A stretch of 64,000 bases of DNA. It comes from a virus. The translations under genes and the position numbers were made by a program. The notes beneath the pieces are model-generated. The model was not told the DNA's origin and ran no database searches. It saw only the letters and a list, made by a program, of their open reading frames with translations. The stretch spans positions 1 to 64,000 of IMG/VR virus record IMGVR_UViG_3300000318_000002; one strand, written 5' to 3'. Positions 1 to 8,058 of the stretch are shown here, piece after piece (position 1 is the first letter of the stretch; every line of letters begins with the position of its first letter).

Positions 1-204
1 GGGACGTTATCGGTATCAATATACAAAAATGGATCGTCGTATATGTCTATTGCACGGGATACGGCAGCGGCAGGGAATGCATATGTTGGGGCGGTAGGGA
101 CGTTAAATCTACCGGTAACGACAGGAGAGGTATATACAATATGGGCGCAATCTACATTGGGCGCGATGAGTATAACCGGTAACATAACATACCAGCGCAC
201 ATAA
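1..204 (+). CDS. Phage fibre / C1q-like jelly-roll protein, C-terminal fragment
   Basis: The reading frame is open from the first base and stops at TAA 202-204, so only the last 67 residues are visible. The fragment is rich in Gly, Ala, Thr and Ser and has alternating small and hydrophobic residues (YKNGSSYMSIARDTAAAG near its start, ITGNITYQRT at the end). This resembles the terminal beta-sandwich domains of phage fibre or baseplate proteins. It lies directly upstream of the lysis genes, which fits the end of a late virion cassette. The specific role (receptor binding or decoration) is inferred. The rest of the gene lies outside the window. Confidence 0.5.
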   Translation, partial: GTLSVSIYKNGSSYMSIARDTAAAGNAYVGAVGTLNLPVTTGEVYTIWAQSTLGAMSITGNITYQRT

Positions 205-226
205 TTAGTTAGTAGGAAAGAAAAAA

Positions 227-343
227 ATGAGAATAACAAACGAACAAATATACGAAAAAATATCCAAAATTGAGCAAACTCAGGCGATGCTCGTTGAGAG
301 GTTAGAGTGTGTATTTTTATACCGGTTGTCCTTGGCACAGTAA
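227..343 (+). CDS. XhlA-like small membrane peptide, probably frameshifted
   Basis: The ATG follows an A-rich purine stretch. The 38-residue frame begins with an amphipathic coiled-coil-like segment (MRITNEQIYEKISKIEQTQ) as in haemolysin XhlA/holin accessory proteins, then ends abruptly at TAA 341. In the -1 frame the same DNA encodes a strongly hydrophobic segment (FIPVVLGTVILVIGGL) ending at TAA 364-366, just before the lysin start at 369. The XhlA architecture of coiled coil plus C-terminal membrane helix is therefore present but split between two frames near the T-run at 314-318. It could be a sequencing or assembly slip, a mutation or genuine frameshifting. Confidence 0.5.
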   Translation: MRITNEQIYEKISKIEQTQAMLVERLECVFLYRLSLAQ

Positions 344-368
344 TTTTAGTTATAGGAGGTTTATAAAA

Positions 369-944
369 ATGAGTGCATTACCAATTATTTACAACAGTCA
401 GCGAAACAATTTTGATTTTGCTGGTCAGTTTAGAGGTTCATGCCAATGTTTTTCCACATCGGTATGGATGGCAATGTCATATTTTAATTCCGCTATTATT
501 GCCGATGATGATATCGGACTATCACGGTATGTCGATGATGTATCCGACGTGGTAGGTTCTGCGGGTATCGCGGAAGAAATAAAAAAAGAGGTCTCTGGAA
601 TTGTCGGAAATTCCGCTTATTTCTGGCAAGTACAGCAAGCTGGAATGAAAAAATGGATGGACGGAACCACTGGAGAAGCAATTTGGGAAAAAAATGCAAC
701 TTATGATCGAATTTCTGAATTATGTGAAGAAACTCCGATTGTTCTTGGGACATCAAAACTTGCAGGATTACCCGGCGGGCATATTATTCTTGCAATAGGA
801 AATGCAGGAAATGGATTATTTTTCCATGATCCATATGGCGATGCAGTATCGTGGTATAAAAATCCAAACGGCGGAGAAGTTATTTATCCACGTGAATTTA
901 TCGAACCCGCGATTAGCGGAAATATTTTATATTGGAAGGTGTAA
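369..944 (+). CDS. C39-like cysteine peptidase, probable endolysin
   Basis: The start at 369 is chosen because a strong SD (ATAGGAGG) sits 8 nt upstream, giving 191 residues. The protein shows the papain-like pattern of Peptidase_C39_2-type enzymes: Cys25/Cys27 in a GSCQCFSTSVWM segment, His138 in GGHIILAIG, and Asp154 in FFHDPYGD. No signal peptide is seen, so release would need a holin. It lies between an XhlA-like peptide and a holin-like membrane protein, which supports a lysis role cutting peptidoglycan cross-links. Substrate specificity is inferred. A processing peptidase for virion proteins is the alternative. Confidence 0.65.
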   Translation: MSALPIIYNSQRNNFDFAGQFRGSCQCFSTSVWMAMSYFNSAIIADDDIGLSRYVDDVSDVVGSAGIAEEIKKEVSGIVGNSAYFWQVQQAGMKKWMDGTTGEAIWEKNATYDRISELCEETPIVLGTSKLAGLPGGHIILAIGNAGNGLFFHDPYGDAVSWYKNPNGGEVIYPREFIEPAISGNILYWKV

Positions 945-947
945 AAG

Positions 948-1346
948 ATGGTTTTTATTAAAAAATGTAAAAAAATAGTAAATATTTTTTTTAAATTTAT
1001 TTTTTCAGTAATTGCAACAATAATAGAATATATTGCAACTATTCATTCGGGAAGTTCTTTGGCAAGTTGGACAAGGATTGCGGGGAGTGGAATTATTATA
1101 ACTGGTATTGTTGCGACATTTTGGTCAATAAAACTTGGTTTTCTACAAGGTCAGCCTCTTTCAAATGTTATTTGCTCTGCCTTCGGTGCTCTTGCAGTAA
1201 TCATTGGTGCAGGGAAAATAGCTGAAGGAATAAGTGGAACAAGTGTTCAAAGTAAAAGTTTTTCGTTTTTAGATACAGCGAAAGGATTTTTTGGTAAATT
1301 AAAAAATATTACTCCTCCGGACGATTCTAACCCCGAAGGTAAATAG
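948..1346 (+). CDS. Holin-like membrane protein
   Basis: The 132-residue protein starts with a short basic segment, then has two or three hydrophobic stretches (around residues 10-30, 45-65 and 78-95) and a polar charged tail ending PPDDSNPEGK. The ATG lies 3 nt after the lysin stop with a weak SD (GGAAGGTG). A small multi-spanning protein directly after a lysin is the usual holin arrangement. No family-specific motif is recognised, so holin is inferred from position and topology. It is the last gene before a convergent terminator. Confidence 0.5.
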   Translation: MVFIKKCKKIVNIFFKFIFSVIATIIEYIATIHSGSSLASWTRIAGSGIIITGIVATFWSIKLGFLQGQPLSNVICSAFGALAVIIGAGKIAEGISGTSVQSKSFSFLDTAKGFFGKLKNITPPDDSNPEGK

Positions 1347-1350
1347 TTTA

Positions 1351-1382
1351 TAAAAGCCCTTACTATTCAGTCGGGGCTTTTA
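1351..1382. terminator. Bidirectional intrinsic terminator
   Basis: TAAAAGCCC and GGGCTTTTA form a 9-bp stem with a 14-nt loop, with A-run and T-run flanks on both strands. It sits between the convergent lysis cassette (+) and the leftward small-gene operon (-), and it overlaps the last codons of the minus gene. Confidence 0.8.
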
Positions 1383-1716
1383 TTTCAGATTCAATCAAAA
1401 TATCAATATCCCGTAACTTTTTAGCATAATCCATTTCAAGATTATAGCGCAATCCCTTTAGCGCAAGTATTTTTGACGAATATTGACTTATTGGCTTTTG
1501 TGAATTTGGTTTATCCGGATTCCACATTGAATGAGAAATATTTGAAGAACATGATTTTTTAATTTCAAAATTACCATCATATCTGCCAAAAGAATATCCT
1601 TTTATTATCTTCCCAAAGTCTTTAGGCGGTAATAAATCAGGTTCAACAGGTTCGGTAAAGTGGAATGCAAGTCTTATTTTCAAATCTTCTATAATTTTTT
1701 GTTCTGCTTTGGTCAT
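1363..1716 (-). CDS. Hypothetical protein (117 aa)
   Basis: Preceded by SD AAGGAT and overlapping the upstream gene by ATGA. The sequence is mixed and hydrophilic, with amphipathic helices at both ends and a Pro-rich segment (TEPVEPDLLPPKDFGK) near residue 20. No family is recognised. It is the last gene of the leftward operon. Confidence 0.6.
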   Translation of the reverse strand: MTKAEQKIIEDLKIRLAFHFTEPVEPDLLPPKDFGKIIKGYSFGRYDGNFEIKKSCSSNISHSMWNPDKPNSQKPISQYSSKILALKGLRYNLEMDYAKKLRDIDILIESEIKAPTE

Positions 1717-1853
1717 TTTAATTTATCCTTTATTTTCCTCAAACTTATTTCTTTACGTTCTGAAAATTCTTCTTTTTTACCTTTGTTCGCTTCAGAAATT
1801 GGACGATAATATCCAACAATTCTTGTATAACACTCTGTAGGCATTTTTTTCAT
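1713..1853 (-). CDS. NrdD-like mini-protein with glycyl-radical-type motif
   Basis: A 46-residue ORF starting at the CAT at 1851-1853 and overlapping both neighbours by ATGA. It contains TECYTRIVGYYRPI followed by NKGKKEEFSERK. This resembles the extreme C-terminus of anaerobic ribonucleotide reductase NrdD and the stand-alone phage peptides annotated NrdD-like, where R-V/I-x-G-Y carries the glycyl radical. Here the motif is RIVGY at residues 11-15. By analogy with YfiD-type spare parts it could replace a damaged C-terminus of the host reductase, but that function is inferred. The gene is easily missed because of its size. Confidence 0.6.
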   Translation of the reverse strand: MKKMPTECYTRIVGYYRPISEANKGKKEEFSERKEISLRKIKDKLK

Positions 1854-2044
1854 TTATAGATTACTTCCTTATTAGCCTTATGTTTAATGTCTGCCTCAAG
1901 TTTGTCAACACGTTCTTGAAGTTTTAGTATTTCCAAAATAAGTTCAATAATTACTACATCTTTTTCTTTATAATTTGAACAATAATCATTAAATATCCTA
2001 GAAAGTTTTTCTTTTTGTTCTGTTGTTTCAGCTACTCCAAACAT
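1850..2044 (-). CDS. Small coiled-coil protein (64 aa)
   Basis: A strong SD (GGGAGG) precedes the ATG. The C-terminal half has a heptad-like pattern (LILEILKLQERVDKLEADIK). No catalytic motif is seen. It overlaps the NrdD-like gene by ATGA. Function unknown. Confidence 0.6.
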   Translation of the reverse strand: MFGVAETTEQKEKLSRIFNDYCSNYKEKDVVIIELILEILKLQERVDKLEADIKHKANKEVIYK

Positions 2045-2109
2045 ATAAAACCTCCCTTTTATTAATTTATCACTTAACCCCTATTTTGAGAACACTTATT
2101 CTAACAAAG

Positions 2110-2181
2110 TACCCGTACAAGCCTTATACTCTGCTTAGGATCGCTCCTGTAAGGCTTAATTTTTTGGCTTCCCATCGGGTA
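2110..2181 (+). ncRNA. Repeated structured element, copy 1 (hairpin with conserved 19-nt loop)
   Basis: AAGCCTTATA (2119-2128) pairs with TGTAAGGCTT (2148-2157) around the loop CTCTGCTTAGGATCGCTCC, followed by a T-run. TACCCG (2110-2115) can pair with CGGGTA (2176-2181) as an outer stem. A second copy at 18935-18977 keeps the loop but changes paired stem bases together. The T-run orientation suggests a plus-strand RNA or terminator, although the flanking genes run leftward. The element fills the gap between two minus genes exactly. Confidence 0.55.
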
Positions 2182-2376
2182 TTAACTGTTTTTTAACAAG
2201 GCTTTAGTGCTTTCCTGGTAAAGACTTATCCCAAAAACTTCCCTCCAATAGACCAATTTTATTTTTCCTTTACCGGCACAACAAATCATCCAACGCCATT
2301 CAGTAGAATTTCTGAATTGGGCTGGTAAATCTTTTTCATCTTTAGGAAATGCCCATTTAGGATAATCATGTTTCAT
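2182..2376 (-). CDS. Hypothetical protein (64 aa)
   Basis: SD AAGGATG lies upstream. The sequence is rich in aromatic residues (WAFPKDEKD, WRWMICCAGKG) with a Cys pair. No family is recognised. It lies between the structured element and a YopX-like gene in the leftward operon. Confidence 0.55.
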   Translation of the reverse strand: MKHDYPKWAFPKDEKDLPAQFRNSTEWRWMICCAGKGKIKLVYWREVFGISLYQESTKALLKNS

Positions 2377-2405
2377 TTTAGTAAATCATCCTTTTAAAGT
2401 GTTTT

Positions 2406-2765
2406 TTAATAACCATAGATATTCCCAAAATATTCAAAAAAATCAAGATTAATGTCCTCAAAAAATAATTCATCGAGTTCATCTTCTATATTTAAAAGAA
2501 TAAATCCTGAATATTCCTCTACCCATTCGACAACATAAATAAAAGAATTATTTATATTCTTAATAATATCTTTATTATAAAGCTCTTTCCTGTTTTTGTC
2601 CTTTTTCCCAATGAATTGACCAATTGAATCAGAAGCGCAATAATATCTTGTTTCTCTATTTTCTACGATATTATAACAACGCCGTGCGCCTTCTACCGTT
2701 TCAAAAAAATGCCCATATCGCCAGCACTTATTTTCTTCGTCATATCCTCTGAATTTTATTTCCAT
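2406..2765 (-). CDS. YopX-like phage protein
   Basis: 119 residues with the YopX family layout: an N-terminal IKFRGYDEENKCW segment, a central IGQFIGKKDKNRKELYNKDI (compare the family pattern [20 protein letters not shown]), and a C-terminal aromatic FGNIYGY. YopX proteins are widespread in temperate phages and their biochemical role is not settled. A second YopX-like gene follows immediately upstream on the same strand, so the pair probably arose by duplication or was acquired as a unit. Confidence 0.75.
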   Translation of the reverse strand: MEIKFRGYDEENKCWRYGHFFETVEGARRCYNIVENRETRYYCASDSIGQFIGKKDKNRKELYNKDIIKNINNSFIYVVEWVEEYSGFILLNIEDELDELFFEDINLDFFEYFGNIYGY

Positions 2766-2767
2766 TT

Positions 2768-3109
2768 TTATTTTATTAACTCCTTATTTTCGTGGATGTT
2801 GCCGATTCTATGCCATTCCGAGCTATGCTCACTATTATCAAATTCTCTTGTTATGGTTCTGATATCCTCGACTACGAAAGTCCGCAATAGATTCCCGTGT
2901 GATATGTCAGCTATAATATCCCCCTCATAAATCTCAACGCCGTTTTGATCTTTTAATCCGGTAAATTGTTCTTTATAATCATGTTCAATATAAGGTATAT
3001 TTATATTAAAATTACCTTCGGGATAAGCATACACCCATTTCCCATCTAAAAATAATTCATACCCAACAATTTTATCATCTTTTATAAGTCTAAATTTAAG
3101 TTCTCTCAT
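2768..3109 (-). CDS. YopX-like phage protein (second copy)
   Basis: 113 residues containing the YopX signature EQFTGLKDQNGVEIYEGDI in the middle and a C-terminal GNIHENKEL segment. It is closer to the family consensus than its neighbour at 2406-2765. The two genes are 2 nt apart, in one operon. Function is unknown beyond family membership. Confidence 0.8.
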   Translation of the reverse strand: MRELKFRLIKDDKIVGYELFLDGKWVYAYPEGNFNINIPYIEHDYKEQFTGLKDQNGVEIYEGDIIADISHGNLLRTFVVEDIRTITREFDNSEHSSEWHRIGNIHENKELIK

Positions 3110-3154
3110 TTTTGTCTCTCCACTTATAGTATTATATTCATGAATATTGCTTTT

Positions 3155-3415
3155 TTATATCTCTTCCCAAGAAATTATATGACAAGATAAATGTTTAAAC
3201 AATACATCCCGTTGTTTATGGCTAAAACTATTTTTACTTATAATACTTTTAACCATATCTGTAAAATCATCAGATTTATATTCAGAATCATTTAAACATT
3301 CTTCAACTATTATTTTCAATTCTTTATCAGAAAATTTCCCATATAATTCATATATTTGATTTTCCGTTTCAAACATATTTATATAACAATCTTCTATATC
3401 AAAATTAGATTCCAT
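3155..3415 (-). CDS. Hypothetical acidic protein (86 aa)
   Basis: Starts after a GAGG-type SD (AAAGAGGATAAA). It is acidic and helical, beginning MESNFDIEDCYINMFE, without a recognisable motif. Possibly a small regulator or inhibitor; no function is assigned. Confidence 0.5.
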   Translation of the reverse strand: MESNFDIEDCYINMFETENQIYELYGKFSDKELKIIVEECLNDSEYKSDDFTDMVKSIISKNSFSHKQRDVLFKHLSCHIISWEEI

Positions 3416-3471
3416 GTTTTATCCTCTTTTAGCTTTGTGCATTATTATAAAACGATAAAAATTACCGCTTT

Positions 3472-3503
3472 ATAATAGCGCACAAGTGCGCTATTATTTT
3501 TTT
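3472..3503. terminator. Perfect hairpin, candidate terminator
   Basis: An 11-bp perfect stem (ATAATAGCGCA / TGCGCTATTAT) with loop CAAG. Seven T follow on the plus strand, overlapping the stop of the minus-strand DUF669 gene. On the minus strand the 3' flank is not T-rich, so it may attenuate rather than end the operon. Confidence 0.5.
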
Positions 3504-3984
3504 ACTTTATCCAGGGCATTTTCCCTGTTGCCGGTGTCTGACCGTTCGGCACTCCTTCCGATGCCGTAGTTGTCGGAGCAGACGAAGGTGAACCGTTAAT
3601 ATTAAGGTGTTCCTTAATATTGTTCATTTTACCTTTATTCCCGTCAACAACCGTAACGTCAATTTTCAGCGGGATACCATGAAGTTGTGCGGTATCCTGA
3701 ATAGTCGCAACTCCAAGAACCTGTTTAATTTTGTTGAACTTTTTCTGTGCAATAATTCTTGTCTGCTGTTTTTCATGTTCAAGACAAAGCCACTCTGTAA
3801 CTTTCATACCTGAAAAACGATCATCAAGAATTTCATATGTCAAAGACATTACTTTGCCTTTGCCATCTTTAGTAAGTTTGTAATCGGATTCAACAATTCT
3901 TGCAGGATAAACTCCTGCGGGAATAACGGAGAATCCTTCGTCCGCTTCATTTGTTTCTGCTGTAAAATTACCCATCTGTGCCAT
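3502..3984 (-). CDS. DUF669-family single-stranded DNA-binding-type protein
   Basis: 160 residues. The N-terminal region has the DUF669 pattern (GFSVIPAGVYPARIVESDYK, then KGKVMSLTYEILDD and FSGMKVTEWLCLEH). An OB-like beta-rich core is followed by a disordered Ser/Thr/Pro tail ending GKMPWIK. DUF669 proteins are commonly encoded next to Sak4/RecA-like ATPases and nucleases in phage recombination modules, and they are thought to bind single-stranded DNA or stimulate recombination. Here it is immediately downstream of such an ATPase, which supports the call. The DNA-binding activity is inferred from family and context. Confidence 0.7.
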   Translation of the reverse strand: MAQMGNFTAETNEADEGFSVIPAGVYPARIVESDYKLTKDGKGKVMSLTYEILDDRFSGMKVTEWLCLEHEKQQTRIIAQKKFNKIKQVLGVATIQDTAQLHGIPLKIDVTVVDGNKGKMNNIKEHLNINGSPSSAPTTTASEGVPNGQTPATGKMPWIK

Positions 3985-3989
3985 ATTTT

Positions 3990-4802
3990 TTATTCTCCTT
4001 TTTTAATTTTCTTTTCGTTCGTTTGTACTTTTTCTTCGTATGGACCGGTAAGCAACCATTCCATAATATCAGCGCAATATTCTTCCTGAACGACAACATC
4101 TGTAAGACCAAAACAATTGCATGATATCATAGCCGGAGATTTCCCTTCAACATACAATTTCCGTCCGTCTCCTGCAATTGGCTTTCCTGTTTTGTCTTTT
4201 TCGCCTTTAGAAACAAATATCTCCTTGTCGTAAAAAGCGATAATATCAGCCCATCCCTCAAGAATCGGAACTGCATATTTGTCAATCTTCATTGCCCATT
4301 TATCATACTGATCATGATCGGGCGGATTAACTTTCATTGGCATTGCATGAGCAACGAGAATAATGTCAATACCGTAGTTGATGCGAAGATCATCAAGTTC
4401 GGCGAGAAATTTCCGCCATTTAATAACCGCATGAATAGATAATCCTTTGTTGAAATTGGTATCTTTAATTTTATCTTCAACTAAAGAATTCCAGCCATGC
4501 TCTCTACTTACCTTGTCATGCAATAAAGGTTCAAACTCATCAAGGGTATCAATGATAAACCTTTTTTGTTTATACGTCCCGTTTTTAAATAAACCAATAA
4601 CTGTTTCAACATCTTCATAGCATGTAACAAGCGGTAGTTTTGCACCATGAAGATGCGCAACGCGATTTTCTGTCGGAAGCAGAAGAGAATTTTTTGCAGA
4701 AATTGCAAGTGTACTTTTCCCGAGTTTCGGCGGTCCGTACAATACAATTTTTCTTGCCTGTCTCTCCGGTCCCTGAGTAATTGCCATAGGATCAAAACCC
4801 AT
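3990..4802 (-). CDS. Sak4-like RecA-fold ATPase (recombinase/annealing helper)
   Basis: The start at 4802 is chosen because AAGGAGG lies just upstream. A longer in-frame start at 4859 has no such site. The 270-residue protein has Walker A GPPKLGKST (around residue 23), a Walker B-like hydrophobic strand ending in Asp (KRFIIDTLDEFE), and a downstream strand (GIDIILVAHAM) typical of RecA-like phage NTPases of the Sak4 type. Such proteins promote single-strand annealing or DNA pairing together with an SSB. The neighbours are a DUF669 protein downstream and, across a divergent promoter, an exonuclease operon. Confidence 0.75.
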   Translation of the reverse strand: MGFDPMAITQGPERQARKIVLYGPPKLGKSTLAISAKNSLLLPTENRVAHLHGAKLPLVTCYEDVETVIGLFKNGTYKQKRFIIDTLDEFEPLLHDKVSREHGWNSLVEDKIKDTNFNKGLSIHAVIKWRKFLAELDDLRINYGIDIILVAHAMPMKVNPPDHDQYDKWAMKIDKYAVPILEGWADIIAFYDKEIFVSKGEKDKTGKPIAGDGRKLYVEGKSPAMISCNCFGLTDVVVQEEYCADIMEWLLTGPYEEKVQTNEKKIKKGE

Positions 4803-4815
4803 TTTGTAAACCTCC

Positions 4816-4980
4816 TTACTTTTTAATGGTTTTTTCTTTCTTAAACTCAGCAAAGCCAAGTTTTAAAAGTCGGCGATAGCCTTCATTGTAATTTTTGATT
4901 CGACGATTTAGAAATTCATTTTCAATTTCGTCCTTATCATCAATCATTAATGAGATGCGCTTTCGCTCTGTTTCAGCCAT
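4816..4980 (-). CDS. Small basic protein, possible ribbon-helix-helix (54 aa)
   Basis: Start 4980 is chosen because CGGAGG precedes this ATG; an upstream in-frame ATG lacks an SD. The sequence has a short strand-like beginning (ERKRISLMIDDKD) then two helices (NRRIKNYNEGYRRLLKLG), loosely like CopG/Arc folds. It is the first gene of the leftward recombination operon, a common place for a regulator. Function is inferred only weakly. Confidence 0.5.
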   Translation of the reverse strand: MAETERKRISLMIDDKDEIENEFLNRRIKNYNEGYRRLLKLGFAEFKKEKTIKK

Positions 4981-5013
4981 AAGCCAACCTCCGTTATTCA
5001 AGACTAAAAACAA

Positions 5014-5155
5014 TACGACTTTTTAATTATTATTTGTCAAGGGAAATAAAATATTTTTTTAGTAAAATGTTTTTTTCTTATTAAGCTTGACATAAAAGAA
5101 TATATATTTTCTATTTGGTCGTGTCAAAATAAAATTCGTTAAAGGATGTTTAAAA
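5014..5155. promoter_or_regulatory. Divergent promoter region between two early operons
   Basis: TTGACA boxes occur on both strands (plus 5089-5094; minus as TGTCAA at 5036-5041). Each is followed by A+T-rich spacer and poor to moderate -10 candidates (TCTATT on plus, CGTATT on minus). The region separates the leftward DUF669/Sak4 operon from the rightward exonuclease/helicase operon. Confidence 0.45.
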
Positions 5156-5563
5156 ATGAAAACAGAAAAAGAATTAACCCTTGAAGAAAAAAAAGAAGCT
5201 CTACTTAAAGACTGGTTGAAATTTAAAAAGGCAGAAACTACCGCAAAAGACGAGCGTTATAAGGTGGAAACCGAAATAGAAAATATGTTTGGAGCATTTG
5301 ACGGCGGTTCAAAATCTTTTAAAGAAGATAAATTTAAAGTTACTATTAGTAAAACAACTAAAATCGAACTTGATCAAGAAGCATATAAAAAAATTCGATC
5401 AGATATTCCAGCCGATCTTCGACCTGAAAAAGTAAAATTTGAGCTAGATAAAGAAGGATATGAGTATCTGAAAGGGAACCAACCTGAAATATATAAAGAT
5501 GTTTCTAATTGTGTGACAATAACTCCTAAAAAATCAACGATAAAAGTTGAAAAGGTAAAATAA
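5156..5563 (+). CDS. Phage protein linked to exonuclease (DUF7173-like)
   Basis: 135 residues with SD AAAGGATG. A charged N-terminal helix is followed by a beta-rich region (KVTISKTTKIELD, then VTITPKKSTIKVEK). The segment DLRPEKVKFELDKEGYEYLK followed by NQPEIYKD resembles a family often found beside phage RecB/Cas4-like nucleases. It ends one base into the start of the nuclease gene (TAATGG). It may be a cofactor or substrate loader for the nuclease, an inference from context. Confidence 0.55.
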   Translation: MKTEKELTLEEKKEALLKDWLKFKKAETTAKDERYKVETEIENMFGAFDGGSKSFKEDKFKVTISKTTKIELDQEAYKKIRSDIPADLRPEKVKFELDKEGYEYLKGNQPEIYKDVSNCVTITPKKSTIKVEKVK

Positions 5564-6756
5564 TGGCTGCGATAAATATCTCTGAAAGGAATTTAACTCT
5601 TGCAAAAATTGATGAAGCGATTATAAGGGAAAAAACAAAAGAAGCACCCCGCAATTATCTTGGGATGAGCGAAATAGGTCATGAATGCTGGCGGTATCTA
5701 TTTTATTCCTTCCGTGGTTGCGCTAAACGGAATATTGATCTTTCTATTGAAAAAGATCCAGACGTTATTGCAAAAGAAGCTCTTGGGATTAGACGAACAG
5801 GCGGCGGTCATATTCAAGAAGATATTATGGCAGAACGGTTGCGACTTCTGCCATATATCACACTATACACAAAAGATCCGAATAATGAAAAAGAACAAAT
5901 AGGATTCCAACTTCTATTGAATCATTTTTCAGGTCACTTGGACGGAATGATAAAGGGTATTATCGAAGCCCCGGCAACATGGCATGTTTGGGAAAATAAA
6001 GCTTGCGGAGATAAGAAATTTACAGAGCTTGAAAACGCAATAATGAAATATGGAGAAAAGGAAGCTCTATATAACTGGAATATTGTCTACTACGCACAAG
6101 CGCAGACCTATATGTTATGTTCTCAGACAGAAAGACATTATTTAACTGTTGTCGATTCTGGCGGGATAAAATGGACTTCGGTTCGTACCGAATTTAACCG
6201 CAAATATGCAGAAAGTTTAATTGAGAAAGCCAAAACTATCATTTTTGATAACTGGAATATTCCACCAAAAATGAATCAAAACAGAGAATTTTTTCAATGT
6301 AAATGGTGCCATTTCCAAGGAATATGTCATGATGGTAATTTGCCAGATGTCAATTGTCGTTCTTGCCGTTATCGTGAGCCTGTACAAAATGGAGAAAACA
6401 AATGTTTACTTCATAAAAAAATAATTGAAAAAGAATTATTAAACTCATCTTGCCCGGATCATATTTATAATCCGGCAATAGTACCAGCAAAAATGATAGA
6501 ACATCAAGATGATGGTTGCATTTATAAAACAGAAAACGGTTTTATCTTTGCGAATACAACATTGACCGGAATGCCCGATGTAAAAGGGAAACTTGATGGT
6601 ATATATACATCATTGGCACTCCGTAACGATATAAAAAATGTTAATTCTCTGAATAAAGAATCGGCACAAATAGTAAAAACTTTTGATGGAGCGATTGAAA
6701 CTGATGGAATGAAGGCATGGGAAAAACAAAAAGACGCGAAGCAATTTGAACTTTAA
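5563..6756 (+). CDS. PD-(D/E)XK exonuclease, RecB/Cas4-like
   Basis: 397 residues. The expected nuclease landmarks appear in order: GMSEIGHECWR (about residues 35-45), GHLDGMI with the catalytic Asp, WENKAC (E-x-K), and AQAQTYM (the QxxxY motif). A Cys cluster CKWCHFQGIC then appears, with a second (CRSCRY), as in Cas4/RecB nucleases that carry an Fe-S or zinc site. It would resect double-stranded DNA ends to feed the Sak4/DUF669 annealing system. The C-terminal 110 residues have no clear match and may bind a partner. Operon with helicases downstream. Confidence 0.8.
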   Translation: MAAINISERNLTLAKIDEAIIREKTKEAPRNYLGMSEIGHECWRYLFYSFRGCAKRNIDLSIEKDPDVIAKEALGIRRTGGGHIQEDIMAERLRLLPYITLYTKDPNNEKEQIGFQLLLNHFSGHLDGMIKGIIEAPATWHVWENKACGDKKFTELENAIMKYGEKEALYNWNIVYYAQAQTYMLCSQTERHYLTVVDSGGIKWTSVRTEFNRKYAESLIEKAKTIIFDNWNIPPKMNQNREFFQCKWCHFQGICHDGNLPDVNCRSCRYREPVQNGENKCLLHKKIIEKELLNSSCPDHIYNPAIVPAKMIEHQDDGCIYKTENGFIFANTTLTGMPDVKGKLDGIYTSLALRNDIKNVNSLNKESAQIVKTFDGAIETDGMKAWEKQKDAKQFEL

Positions 6757-6774
6757 ACAAATAAGGATAAACCA

Positions 6775-8058
6775 ATGACTCAAGATAAAGCATATGAAAT
6801 TATTATGTCCGGGCAAAATATATTCTTAACAGGAGAAGCGGGAACGGGTAAAACGTGGCTTTTAAATAAAGTTATAAAAGATCTTAGAGAACAAAAAAAG
6901 ATTGTTGCGGTAACTGCAAGTACCGGGATTGCGTCTACTCATATTGGCGGATCAACAATACATTCTTGGGCAGGAATCGGTATTAAAGAAAAACTTGATA
7001 TTTCCGATCTTTATAAAATTAAAAATTTTCCTAAAGCATATAATCGTATTAGATACACGGATGTTCTTATTATTGATGAGATATCAATGATACATGGATA
7101 CCGGCTTGATCTTGTCGATGAGGTTTTACGCTTTATCAAAGATTCTGGATATATCTTCGGCGGTGTTCAAATTATATTGGTCGGTGATTTCTTTCAGCTC
7201 CCACCCGTATCAAAAAGAAGTAATGAATCAAATTATACTTTTAATTCAGAATCATGGAAAGCAGCGAACTTAAAAGTATGTTATCTTGATAAAAATTATC
7301 GCCAAAGTGAGGACGCTGAATTTAAAGAAATACTTAATGCTCTTCGTAATAGTAAGGTTACGAATGATATGAAAAAAAGGCTTACAAATTTACGAGAAAA
7401 TAAAACACATATGGAAGAAGCAATAAACCTATATTGCACAAATGATGATGTATCATATGAAAACTACGCTAAACTGAGTATAATAAACAGTACCGCTCAT
7501 GATTTTATTTACGAAACAAAAGGCGAACCGAAATATGTAGAAAAATTAACAAAAGATTGGATGGGAGAATCCAAGCTTACTTTGAAAAAAGGCGCAAAAG
7601 TTATGACAATTACAAATCATCCAGATCAATTATATGTCAATGGTTCTATGGGTAAAATAGTTGGTTTTGCAGATACAGATGAACAAGAACCTATTATTGA
7701 ATTTTACAAAACAAAACGAAAAATGACCATGAAAAAACATGAATGGAAACTTGAAGACGATAACGAAAACGGATTTCATCAAATTCTTGCGTCAATTTAT
7801 CAATATCCAATAAAGCTTGCTTATGCTATCTCGGTTCATAAATCACAGGGATGTACATTCGACTATATCAATCTCGATCTTACAAAAGCATTTAATTACA
7901 ACATGGGATATGTTGCATTATCTCGCTGTACTTCCCTCGACGGAATTTATTTGAGTGATTATAATTATGCGTCACTTCAGACTGATCCTGTAGTAATTTC
8001 AAAAGATAAAGAATTTAGAAGCCAAAGCTTGGAGAACGAAAAAGATGTTAAAGCTTAG
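6775..8058 (+). CDS. PIF1/Dda-like superfamily 1 DNA helicase
   Basis: 427 residues. Helicase motifs in order: Walker A GEAGTGKTWLL (about residue 20), Ia TASTGIASTHIGG followed by STIHSW, Walker B DVLIIDEISM, motif III GDFFQLPPV, the SH3-like insert, HKSQGCTF, and motif VI GYVALSRCT. This is a complete PIF1-type 5'-3' helicase, as used in phage replication and recombination-dependent fork restart. The stop overlaps the next helicase gene. SD AAGGAT upstream. Confidence 0.88.
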   Translation: MTQDKAYEIIMSGQNIFLTGEAGTGKTWLLNKVIKDLREQKKIVAVTASTGIASTHIGGSTIHSWAGIGIKEKLDISDLYKIKNFPKAYNRIRYTDVLIIDEISMIHGYRLDLVDEVLRFIKDSGYIFGGVQIILVGDFFQLPPVSKRSNESNYTFNSESWKAANLKVCYLDKNYRQSEDAEFKEILNALRNSKVTNDMKKRLTNLRENKTHMEEAINLYCTNDDVSYENYAKLSIINSTAHDFIYETKGEPKYVEKLTKDWMGESKLTLKKGAKVMTITNHPDQLYVNGSMGKIVGFADTDEQEPIIEFYKTKRKMTMKKHEWKLEDDNENGFHQILASIYQYPIKLAYAISVHKSQGCTFDYINLDLTKAFNYNMGYVALSRCTSLDGIYLSDYNYASLQTDPVVISKDKEFRSQSLENEKDVKA

